From SCTM01 sp965279655 (lineage in GTDB: Bacteria > Pseudomonadota > Alphaproteobacteria > Rhodospirillales > Rhodospirillaceae), in the NCBI GenBank assembly GCA_965279655.1, contig OZ257255.1, forward strand, positions 1,426,001 to 1,490,000: a DNA stretch of 64,000 nucleotides. The letters run 5' to 3'. Positions 17,923-25,084 of the stretch are shown in pieces. Position 1 is the stretch's first letter. The number at the start of each line of letters is the position of its first letter. The translations under genes were made by a program, and so were the position numbers. The notes beneath the pieces are model-generated. The model did not search any database and was not told the DNA's origin. It saw only the letters and a list, made by a program, of their open reading frames with translations.

Positions 17923-18894
17923 TCACTGCCCCGGATGCTCGACGGATGGCGCCCCATCGACACCGACGCGGGCGCGCGGGATGGCGACGGCCCGGAAGGG
18001 ATTGAGCTTCGCGCCCGGCTCGCGCCGCTTCGGCAGCTGACCTTCGAGGGCGTAGATCGCCTTGCCGACCAAGGTGACCGCGGGAACGCCGTCCGGGAAG
18101 TCCCGGTCGATCACCGACAATGCGCCCTCGTTCCCCGTGATGGCGACCCGGGAGACCCGCCCGGTTCCGCCGCTCTCGGCGAGGATGAGCTCGGACTTGC
18201 CGGAGCTGCGCATGCCGTCCGGCCGCATGAGGTCGCGCGGCAGTTTGATCTCGACCGGCGCGCCCGCCTTTCCGTCCTTCTGGACCGGCACGGCGAACAG
18301 CTTTCCGGTCATGTAGGTGTTCACGAATACGCGCTCGCTTCCCTTGGCTCCCAGGATCGCGATGCCGTCCACGACGCCGCCCTTGTCGCCGATTGGGCCG
18401 GCCCAGGTCTCCAGCGCCGCGCCGCCCTCGGGCAGGCGCGCGATCTCGAGATTGGTGGAGTCCGCGACGTAGAGCGTGCCGTCGGCGGCGATGACGATGT
18501 CGTTGCACAGCGCGCCCGCCGTCGGCAGGGGGTAGTGAGCCTTGTGAGCGCCGGTCTTGAGATCGAAGGCATAGAGCGCGGACTGCGGCGCGGGCGCGCC
18601 TTCGGTCAGGCTCATCGCGGAGCAGGCCCACAGGGTTCCGGTCTTGTCGTCCGCGAGCACACCCAGGATGGCTTGCGTCCCATCGGCGCCGGGCGCGATC
18701 CAAGGCTCGGCGATCGCCGCACCGGACTTCGCACGGAAGATGCCCTTCCCGCCCATGCTGCCGATGATGATCGTGCCGTCACGGGTGGCGGTGAGGCTTT
18801 CAGGGAAGATGCGCTCGCCCGTGAGGACGATCTCCGCCGGCGCGGCCAGCGCGGTCCCCGCAAGGCCAAGCAACAGAGCGATGGACTTCAGCAT
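17923..18894 (-). CDS. Exported SMP-30/gluconolactonase-like beta-propeller protein
   Basis: A 323-residue protein with a signal peptide (MLKSIALLLGLAGTALA, cleavage near 18) and a repeated beta-sheet pattern typical of six-bladed SMP-30/NHL-type propellers: ATRDGTIIIGSMGGKGIFR, VIAADGTLYVADSTNLEIAR and MRPDGMR blocks recur. Members include lactonases and binding proteins; no substrate can be named. It has a strong AGGAGG site 6 nt before the ATG. It is inserted between tsf and pyrH, 54 nt after tsf and followed by its own terminator, so it is a passenger in an otherwise conserved operon. Confidence 0.75.
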   Translation of the reverse strand: MLKSIALLLGLAGTALAAPAEIVLTGERIFPESLTATRDGTIIIGSMGGKGIFRAKSGAAIAEPWIAPGADGTQAILGVLADDKTGTLWACSAMSLTEGAPAPQSALYAFDLKTGAHKAHYPLPTAGALCNDIVIAADGTLYVADSTNLEIARLPEGGAALETWAGPIGDKGGVVDGIAILGAKGSERVFVNTYMTGKLFAVPVQKDGKAGAPVEIKLPRDLMRPDGMRSSGKSELILAESGGTGRVSRVAITGNEGALSVIDRDFPDGVPAVTLVGKAIYALEGQLPKRREPGAKLNPFRAVAIPRARVGVDGAPSVEHPGQ

Positions 18895-18914
18895 GGCGAC
18901 CTCCTGAAGCAGTT

Positions 18915-18938
18915 CGGGCGATCCTTTCGGATCGCCCG
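18915..18938 (-). terminator. Hairpin after tsf, weak terminator or 3'-end stabiliser
   Basis: CGGGCGATCC at 18915-18924 pairs perfectly with GGATCGCCCG at 18929-18938 across a 4-nt loop, 11 nt past the tsf stop. On the minus strand it is not followed by a T tract (CGAACTGCTTC), so it is more likely to mark or protect the 3' end of tsf mRNA than to end transcription. It lies just before the ribosome site of the SMP-30-like gene. Confidence 0.4.
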
Positions 18939-18948
18939 GGGTATCTTG

Positions 18949-19875
18949 TTAGGCCTTGGCCACCGCGGCAACTTCCGCGGCGAAGTCTTTTTCTTCTTTC
19001 TGGATGCCCTCACCCAGACCGAAGCGGATGAAGCCGGCGAGTTTGACCGGCGCGCCGATTTCCTTGGCGGCCTTTTCGATCGCCTGGGAGACCTTGGACT
19101 TGTCGTCCATGATGTAGGGCTGCTCAAGGAGCACCGCTTCTTCGTAGTACTTGCGCGTGCTGCCGATGACCATCTTCTCGATGATCTCCGCCGGCTTGCC
19201 CGACGCGGCGGCCTTCTCGCGGTAGATCGCCTGCTCGCGCGCGAGCACGGCAGGATCCACCTCAGCGATGGTGGCGAACTGCGGGTTCGCCGCGGCGACG
19301 TGCATGGCGATCTGCTTGCCGAGCGCGCCGACCTTTTCGGCATCGCCGGCGGACTCAAGCGCCACCAGCACGCCGATGCGGCCGAGGCCCGGACGCGCGG
19401 CGGTGTGAACGTAGGAAGAGACCACGCCCTGATCGACGGCGATCACCGCGGCGCGGCGGATCGCCATGTTCTCGCCGATGGTGGCGATGAGATGCGTGAG
19501 TTGCTCCGACACCGTGCGGCTTTCGCCCGGATGCGGCTTGCCTTTCAGCGCTTCGATGTCGCCCTTCACTTCGAGGGCGATCTTGGCGGCGGTCTCGACG
19601 AAATCCTGGAACAGGACGTTGCGCGCGACGAAGTCGGTCTCGGCATTGATTTCGATGGCGGCGCCGACATTGCCCTGCGTGGAAACGCCGACAAGGCCTT
19701 CCGCGGCGATGCGGCTGGACTTCTTGGCGGCCTGGGAGAGGCCCTTCTTACGCAGCCAATCGATCGCGGCCTCCATCTCGCCGTCGGTGGCGGCAAGAGC
19801 GGCTTTGCAATCCATCATTCCCGCGCCGGTCTTCTCGCGCAGGTCTTTCACCATGGTGGCGGTCACAGCGGGCAT
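18949..19875 (-). CDS. tsf: Translation elongation factor Ts
   Basis: Guanine-nucleotide exchange factor that regenerates EF-Tu-GTP. The 308-residue protein has the N-terminal UBA-like domain with VKDLREKTGAGMMDCKAAL, followed by the two-fold core domain. It is placed as usual downstream of rpsB, but a strong terminator at 19951-19992 lies between them, so its supply depends on read-through or on a promoter that I could not identify in the 75 nt before it. Confidence 0.98.
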   Translation of the reverse strand: MPAVTATMVKDLREKTGAGMMDCKAALAATDGEMEAAIDWLRKKGLSQAAKKSSRIAAEGLVGVSTQGNVGAAIEINAETDFVARNVLFQDFVETAAKIALEVKGDIEALKGKPHPGESRTVSEQLTHLIATIGENMAIRRAAVIAVDQGVVSSYVHTAARPGLGRIGVLVALESAGDAEKVGALGKQIAMHVAAANPQFATIAEVDPAVLAREQAIYREKAAASGKPAEIIEKMVIGSTRKYYEEAVLLEQPYIMDDKSKVSQAIEKAAKEIGAPVKLAGFIRFGLGEGIQKEEKDFAAEVAAVAKA

Positions 19876-19950
19876 TGGAAACCTCGTCTCGTCTTTGGGG
19901 GAACGGCGGCAGCATGCGCGTCGCGGTCGCTTCGCGCGCTCACACCCATG

Positions 19951-19992
19951 TTAAAAAAGATGGGAACGGGCCGGCGCGCGGCCGGCCCGTTC
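19951..19992 (-). terminator. Rho-independent terminator of rpsB
   Basis: A perfect 12-bp stem (19964-19975 with 19981-19992) and 5-nt loop GCGCG start 8 nt past the rpsB stop. On the minus strand the stem is followed by CCATC and then TTTTTT (complement of 19953-19958). This is the clearest intrinsic terminator in the window and allows rpsB to be made in excess over tsf. Confidence 0.8.
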
Positions 19993-19999
19993 GGATCGA

Positions 20000-20869
20000 C
20001 TAGCCTTCGGCGGGAGCGCCGTCGGCCTTCTTCGGAGCGCGGGTGCGGCTGCGCGAGGGCTTCTTCACGACGACCGGGCCATCGCCCTTTTCGTCGGCAC
20101 CTTCCGACGCTTCGCCTTCCGGCAGAGCTTCGACGACGGCTTCTTGAGCGCCGACGTCCACGCCCGCAACCTTCATCTCGTCCTGGATGCCTTCCAGCAC
20201 GGTATTGGCGACGAGTTCGCAGTACAGCTTGATCGCGCGGATGGCGTCGTCATTGCCCGGCACCGGATAGGTGATGCCGATCGGATCGGAATTGCTGTCG
20301 ACGATCGCGACCACCGGAATGTTCAGCACCTTCGCTTCCGCGACGGCGATGGATTCCTTGTTGGTGTCGATGACGAACAGGATGTCGGGCAGACCGCCCA
20401 TGTCCTTGATGCCGCCGAGGGAGCGATCGAGCTTCTCTTGCTCGCGCTGCAGGGTCAGCTGTTCCTTCTTGGTGAGACCCGCGAGCGCCGTCTCGTTCTT
20501 CAGGCGCTCTTCGAGTTCCTTCAGACGCTTGATCGACTGGGACACGGTCTTCCAGTTGGTGAGCGTGCCGCCCAGCCAACGGTGATTGACGAAGTACTGG
20601 CCGCAACGCTCGGCGTATTCCTTCACCATGTCCTGCGCCTGGCGCTTGGTGCCGACGAACAGGACGCGGCCGCCGGCGGCGGTGACGTCATGGATCGCCT
20701 GCATCGCGCGCTGGAGCAGAGGCACGCTCTGCTGCAGGTCGATGATGTGGACGCCGTCACGCACGCCGAAAAGAAACGGCTTCATGCGGGGGTTCCAGCG
20801 ACGGGTATTGTGGCCGAAGTGGCAACCAGCTTCGATGAGCTGGCGCATGGAAAAGGCTGGCAGCGCCAT
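20000..20869 (-). CDS. rpsB: 30S ribosomal protein S2
   Basis: Small-subunit ribosomal protein. The 289-residue protein begins MALPAFSMRQLIEAGCHFGH and has the conserved RWNPRMKPFLFG and RWLGGTLTNWKTV stretches. It is about 45 residues longer than the E. coli protein because of a C-terminal tail that is first acidic (GEASEGADEKGD) and then basic (KKPSRSRTRAPKK), as in many Alphaproteobacteria. It has a strong promoter about 300 nt upstream and a terminator directly after it. Confidence 0.98.
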   Translation of the reverse strand: MALPAFSMRQLIEAGCHFGHNTRRWNPRMKPFLFGVRDGVHIIDLQQSVPLLQRAMQAIHDVTAAGGRVLFVGTKRQAQDMVKEYAERCGQYFVNHRWLGGTLTNWKTVSQSIKRLKELEERLKNETALAGLTKKEQLTLQREQEKLDRSLGGIKDMGGLPDILFVIDTNKESIAVAEAKVLNIPVVAIVDSNSDPIGITYPVPGNDDAIRAIKLYCELVANTVLEGIQDEMKVAGVDVGAQEAVVEALPEGEASEGADEKGDGPVVVKKPSRSRTRAPKKADGAPAEG

Positions 20870-21159
20870 GTGGTCCTCTTGTTTTCCGGTTAGACCTCCG
20901 CGGGCGAGTGACCTGGGAAAACCGTTTCCCCGGCACCGGATGGACCTTCAGGAACTCCCTGAACGCCCGAGCCCGCGTGTGGAATGGGCGGCTAAATAGG
21001 CGCTCTGGGGACAAAAGGCAAGGAAATGGGCGACTCGCGCCCCCATCTTCTCCCCCGGTTGCATTCCCGCGCACAGCTACGCGCCAAATACGCGCGGCGA
21101 ATTCCGGCCAAGAGACCACCTTCGATCCTCAATTCACGATGAAAAAGAACAAAAGAGGA

Positions 21160-21188
21160 ACATTAAGGCGGTCGCGACGCCCGGTCAA
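21160..21188 (-). promoter_or_regulatory. Probable strong promoter of rpsB, with a long leader
   Basis: On the minus strand TTGACC (21183-21188) and TAATGT (21160-21165) are separated by exactly 17 nt. Transcription would begin near 21153, leaving a leader of about 280 nt before the rpsB ATG at 20869. The stretch 20870-21207 holds no gene I can support. A long leader in front of a ribosomal protein gene suggests autoregulation by S2, but I could not identify a known leader structure. Confidence 0.6.
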
Positions 21189-21207
21189 GCTTCGCGGTGC
21201 GTGCGCG

Positions 21208-22233
21208 CTAGATCGTCGCTGTCAGTTTCCGCAATTCCGCGGAATCGGCCGCTGAGAGCTGCCAAGCGGCGCTGGCGGCGTTTTCCCGGACCTGTTCCGG
21301 CTTGGTGGCACCAGCGATGACCGTGGCGATCTGCGCTTGCGAGGCCAGTCCGGCAATGGCGAGGTCGAGCAAGGTATGGCCCCGCGCCTTGGCGAAGGCT
21401 TCCAGCTTCTCGACCTTGTCGTAGGTCGCCGCGTCGATCGGACGGTTGGCCAGACGGGTGCCCGCCGGGGCCGGCTCATTGCGGCGGTACTTGCCGGTGA
21501 GCATCCCGCTCGCCAGCGGGTAGTAGGGAATGAAGCCGATGTTCAGCTTCGCGCAGACCGGCAGCACGTCCTGCTCCGCGTCGTTCTCGAGCAGGCTGTA
21601 CTGGTTCTGCACGGAGACGAACCCCGCCACGCCCGCGCTCTTCGCCGCCTTGTCGGCTTCTTCTAACTGGGCAGCCGAGAAATTGGATGCGCCGTAGTGG
21701 CGAATCTTGCCTTCCTTCTTCAACTCGGCGAGCGCGACGAGGGTGTCCGCGATCGGCGTCGCCGGATCCGGGACGTGAAGCTGATAGAGATCGATGTAGT
21801 CGGTCTGCAGGCGGCGAAGACTGTTCTCGACGGCTTCGCGAATGACCGCGCGTTTACCGCCCGGCGTCCGACCGCCCCACTTGGTGGCGTACACGACTTG
21901 CTTGCGGCGATCCTTCAGGACTTCGCCGATATGAGATTCGGAGCCGCCGTTCGCGTAGACGTCCGCCGTGTCGTAGAAAGTCACGCCGGAGTCGAACGCC
22001 GCATCGATCACGGCGCGGCTGCCCGGGAGATCGAGAATGCGGCGTCCGCTCTGGGACCCGCCCGGCGGCGCGCCGAAACTGTTGCTGCCGATGCCGAGAA
22101 CCGAGACTTTGAGATCGGAGTTGCCCAGGGTCTTTGTGCGCAAGCCGCCTTTGGTTTGCGCCAGCGCATGCGCAGCGGACAGCAACACCGGCAACAACGG
22201 CGCAAGGACGGCAAGACGGCGGCGGCTGATCAC
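21208..22233 (-). CDS. Exported aldo/keto reductase
   Basis: NAD(P)H-dependent reductase of the AKR superfamily with a (beta/alpha)8 barrel; substrate unknown. The catalytic tetrad is visible in FYDTADVYANGG (Asp, Tyr), ATKWGG (Lys) and YQLHVPD (His). The GTG at 22233 is chosen because GAGGAG lies 9 nt upstream; it yields ISRRRLAVLAPLLPVLLSAA right after the start, a twin-arginine-type signal peptide ending AHALAQ, which suits a cofactor-bound periplasmic enzyme. The mature protein ends about 340 residues later. Its stop is about 20 nt from the rpsB promoter. Confidence 0.85.
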   Translation of the reverse strand: MISRRRLAVLAPLLPVLLSAAHALAQTKGGLRTKTLGNSDLKVSVLGIGSNSFGAPPGGSQSGRRILDLPGSRAVIDAAFDSGVTFYDTADVYANGGSESHIGEVLKDRRKQVVYATKWGGRTPGGKRAVIREAVENSLRRLQTDYIDLYQLHVPDPATPIADTLVALAELKKEGKIRHYGASNFSAAQLEEADKAAKSAGVAGFVSVQNQYSLLENDAEQDVLPVCAKLNIGFIPYYPLASGMLTGKYRRNEPAPAGTRLANRPIDAATYDKVEKLEAFAKARGHTLLDLAIAGLASQAQIATVIAGATKPEQVRENAASAAWQLSAADSAELRKLTATI

Positions 22234-22325
22234 AGGCGAATTCTCCTCGGCAGGACGACGCATCCTACAGAGGCGCGCGAACGACAGCCCAGTCACAATT
22301 TCGGCAGGACCGTTCTTCGGCGGCC

Positions 22326-23210
22326 CTACTCCGCGGCTTGCGGCTCCGCATCCGGCGCGGCCTTCCCGACGGGGAACAGCATGATGATCGCGGTCGCCGC
22401 GATCAGGGCCGCGAACATGAGCGCAAGCTCGAGCGTGTGGTTCTCAGGCTCCAGCCAGATCTCCTTCAGCGTCCCCCAGTGCCCCAGGATCTCTACCGAG
22501 TTCCAGAAGATGATGGCCGTGGGAATGGCGTAGCGGATCGCCGAGGTCAGCCGCGAGAACTTCGCCAGCCGCGCGATCAGGTAGATCGCCCAGGCGGTGT
22601 TGGCAACGAAGAGCCCATACGCGACGGGATGATGCACGCCGAGGATCTTCGGGTCGTACATCGCCATCAGCACAAGATAGAAGAACCAGGTGATGTAGAT
22701 CACCTCCATCGCAACGATCGCCGCGACGTTGCGCTGGTAGCCGATGGTCGGCTCGCCGATCTTCATATGCAGATGCTTGTGCAGCCAACGGAAGGCGGAG
22801 CAGCGGGTCTCGCGATTGAGGAAGAAGAAGGCGAGCGTACTGATCAAGACACCCAGGGACGATGCCATCACCGCATAGGTCGGATTTGAGGCCCAGCCTT
22901 CCTGCGGCTGCACGCCGAGATGCTGGGCGTAGTACATCCACGCGAACTCGGTCCACCCGTCCCAAACATAGGAGCCGCCGAAGAGGCCGAGCCACGTCGC
23001 TAGCACCGCGTTGTCGTTACGGCGCACTCCCCAGTACACCAACGCGGCGCCGAACACGCCCATCAGGAATGCGCCCTCGTACTTGAGCTCCATCCCAAGC
23101 CACCGCTGCATCAACACCATTTGCGTGTGTTGCAGCGCCTGCATCAGCACCACGATGACGAATGCCGTCGCGCCCAACATCGGTGGGCGCCAGAACCGTG
23201 CCAGCATCAC
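22326..23210 (-). CDS. Multi-pass membrane protein paired with a Rieske oxygenase
   Basis: I do not recognise this 294-residue protein. It has about seven hydrophobic segments (for example near 13-30, 47-62, 70-82, 109-130, 162-185, 195-212, 220-235 and 262-282) and several histidines in or near them (LQHTQMVLMQRW at about 26-37, KHLHMKIGEP, GVHHPVAYG, EILGHWG), which could bind metal or heme. It starts 10 nt after the Rieske oxygenase stop on the same strand, so the two are probably one operon. A role as membrane anchor, electron carrier or product transporter is inference only. Confidence 0.65.
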   Translation of the reverse strand: MMLARFWRPPMLGATAFVIVVLMQALQHTQMVLMQRWLGMELKYEGAFLMGVFGAALVYWGVRRNDNAVLATWLGLFGGSYVWDGWTEFAWMYYAQHLGVQPQEGWASNPTYAVMASSLGVLISTLAFFFLNRETRCSAFRWLHKHLHMKIGEPTIGYQRNVAAIVAMEVIYITWFFYLVLMAMYDPKILGVHHPVAYGLFVANTAWAIYLIARLAKFSRLTSAIRYAIPTAIIFWNSVEILGHWGTLKEIWLEPENHTLELALMFAALIAATAIIMLFPVGKAAPDAEPQAAE

Positions 23211-23220
23211 TCCCCCTCCC

Positions 23221-24360
23221 CTATTCCGCGGCCGCTTGCGTCATGCTCCCCGCCGGACGCAATGGGACCTGATCGATCACCCAACCCTTGTGCTCACGGC
23301 GCGCCGGACTTGGGATCGCCAGCGCCGCGCCGCCCTGAAGGGACTTCATCCTGCGCGCATCGATGCGCCAGCCGTTCGCTTCCCACGCTTTCAGGAATTC
23401 GCGGTAGCGCGCGACGGTCTGGTCCGAATAGACGAAGTTCTCGTGCACGTTCGTCTCCGGCGTGATCGCCGGCTCCAACTGTTCAAGCACGTGTGCGTCC
23501 TGTGTCGCCACGTAGGCATTGCGCTCCATCATGCGCGCGTCGTGCATCGGCTCGAGCATGAAGTTGCGCGTGTTGACGAGAAACAGCTTGGTGTGAGTCT
23601 CATCCAGGGGCGTCTCGAACAGATACTGATGGAGCTTCATGGTCGGCGACGGGTGGATATGGGTCCACACCTGGTTCGGGCCGTGATGACCCGTGGAGGA
23701 CTTCACAAAGCCGGCGGTGTCGCGGCCGGATACGGCGCGCATCTTCTCGTCATGCAGCGCCTTGCCGTAGGACGTGCGCGCCAAGCCGATGCCCCATGGG
23801 GTCTCGATCAGATCCATATGCGCGACAACCGCCGCCTCGGGATTTTCTTCCGTTGCGATGTGGGTGTCGTGCACAAACGCATTGTGCGCGGGATCGATGC
23901 CGTTCTCGACGGAGCGTTTGTAGTCGATGTTCCACTCGAAGGTCTGGACGGTCGCGCGCCAGCCGTCGGTGCCGTATTCGGGGATGTCCATCAGCGGCGG
24001 ACGCTGCGCAGCCGGCAAGTCGCCGAGGAAGGCGAAGATCAGGCCGTACTTTTCCTGCACCGGATAGCTGTCGACCCGGGCGCGCGGCGGAATCTTCGCA
24101 TCGCTGCCGAGGGAAGGAATCTTCACGCACTCCCCCGCGCCGTTGAATTGCCAGCCGTGATACGGGCACGCGACCGTGTCGGCCTGGCACTTGCCGTCCG
24201 CGAGTGAGCCGCCGCGATGGGCGCAGACGTTCGAGAGGCAGTGCGCGACGCCATGGCTGTCGCGGAAGACGACAAAGGGCAGCCCCAGCATTTTCACTTT
24301 AAGGGGCTTGTCGGTCAGCTCATCCGCCCGCGCCGCGGGGTACCAAAAATTGATGTACAT
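23221..24360 (-). CDS. Rieske non-heme iron oxygenase, alpha subunit type
   Basis: Mono- or dioxygenase of the Rieske non-heme iron family; substrate unknown. The [2Fe-2S] ligands are Cys46-x-His48 (CAHRGG) and Cys65-x2-His68 (CPYHGW). The catalytic domain has the bridging Asp156 and iron ligands His159 and His164 in ENGIDPAHNAFVH. Length (379 residues) fits the single-subunit type such as vanillate demethylase-like or PaO-like enzymes. No ferredoxin or reductase gene is adjacent; instead a membrane protein gene follows 10 nt downstream. It starts with ATG at 24360. Confidence 0.9.
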   Translation of the reverse strand: MYINFWYPAARADELTDKPLKVKMLGLPFVVFRDSHGVAHCLSNVCAHRGGSLADGKCQADTVACPYHGWQFNGAGECVKIPSLGSDAKIPPRARVDSYPVQEKYGLIFAFLGDLPAAQRPPLMDIPEYGTDGWRATVQTFEWNIDYKRSVENGIDPAHNAFVHDTHIATEENPEAAVVAHMDLIETPWGIGLARTSYGKALHDEKMRAVSGRDTAGFVKSSTGHHGPNQVWTHIHPSPTMKLHQYLFETPLDETHTKLFLVNTRNFMLEPMHDARMMERNAYVATQDAHVLEQLEPAITPETNVHENFVYSDQTVARYREFLKAWEANGWRIDARRMKSLQGGAALAIPSPARREHKGWVIDQVPLRPAGSMTQAAAE

Positions 24361-24491
24361 GGCGGCCTCCGATCAGATCGACGGAAGTTTCGACCGAAAT
24401 CGGGATTATGGCCAGGGGTCTGTTCCGGCTCATATCCATCAATCGGTTACGTCGGACAGGGACTTGACGGCATGTTTGTTGGGCTCCGATC

Positions 24492-24641
24492 GTCATCCCG
24501 GCCGAGCGCAGCGAGAGCCGGGATCCAGGGTAATAAGCTCCGTGCGTGTGACCCTGGACCCCGGCCGGCCGACCGGAGGCCGGCCGTTAATTGTTTGCGC
24601 GCCTGCGCGCGCAGGGCGCAACGCGCCTTGTCCGGGGTGAC
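24492..24641 (-). repeat. Palindromic intergenic repeat, copy A (expanded)
   Basis: Outer arms GTCATCCCGG and CCGGGGTGAC and inner arms CCGGGATCCAGGG and CCCTGGACCCCGG pair almost perfectly, with smaller hairpins inside. The element begins 14 nt past the stop of the small membrane gene at 24656 (minus strand). This copy is 150 nt, about 45 nt longer than the others, because two extra nested palindromes (GGCCGGCCG and TTGCGCGCC types) replace the ATCGCGGCGCT segment of copies B and C. It fills most of the 295-nt gap before the Rieske gene. Confidence 0.85.
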
Positions 24642-24655
24642 AAAAAGGGATGTCG

Positions 24656-25084
24656 CTACGTCCGCGATTCTTTCGGCTTGAACCATTGCCGGCCCGGGTC
24701 GGTGTAAAGCAGCCACACGGCGGCAGCTTGGAAGAGCAGGTCCGGGGCGTTGGTCAGGTACTCGGACGAGTCCGCCTGGGCGACGTACAGCCCTTGCACC
24801 ACAAAGCTGAACAGCAGGCTGCCGCGGGCCCATCGTTTCCCAGCGCCGATCTGGAATACCAACAGCACCATCGAGATGCCGACCACGACATATGCGGTGA
24901 TCAAGAAGGTTCGGAGTTGTTCCGGCGCGATCTCGACGATGCCCTGGAGCTGCGAGAGCAGATCCTGGCTCGCCGCACCCGGATTCAAAGTTTGATAGAG
25001 GCCGAAACCGCACAGCCACGCGGTCCAGGCCCACAACACCCACTCGGCCCAGAGAACATTCCGTGGTTCAGCGGCGGGCGTCAA
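24656..25084 (-). CDS. Small four-helix membrane protein
   Basis: I do not recognise this protein of about 142 residues. It has four hydrophobic segments (WVLWAWTAWLCGFGLY, FLITAYVVVGISMVLLVFQI, GSLLFSFVVQGLYVA and PDLLFQAAAVWLLY) with short loops and a charged C-terminus. No ATG is available near the N-terminus. The best start is TTG at 25084, which overlaps the dnaE stop (TTGA), so it would be translated by re-initiation after dnaE. The reading frame also runs further upstream inside dnaE, but that part looks like shadow sequence. Confidence 0.6.
   Translation of the reverse strand: MTPAAEPRNVLWAEWVLWAWTAWLCGFGLYQTLNPGAASQDLLSQLQGIVEIAPEQLRTFLITAYVVVGISMVLLVFQIGAGKRWARGSLLFSFVVQGLYVAQADSSEYLTNAPDLLFQAAAVWLLYTDPGRQWFKPKESRT

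Noticed and set aside
17896..20232. A 778-codon plus-strand frame opposite the SMP-30-like gene, tsf and part of rpsB
   Set aside because: Runs through two terminators and certain genes on the other strand; no recognisable domain or ribosome site.
24447..25043. A 198-codon minus-strand frame overlapping the small membrane gene
   Set aside because: Arg/Pro/Ala-rich with no membrane helices, and it runs through the repeat element; the other frame has four clean hydrophobic segments.
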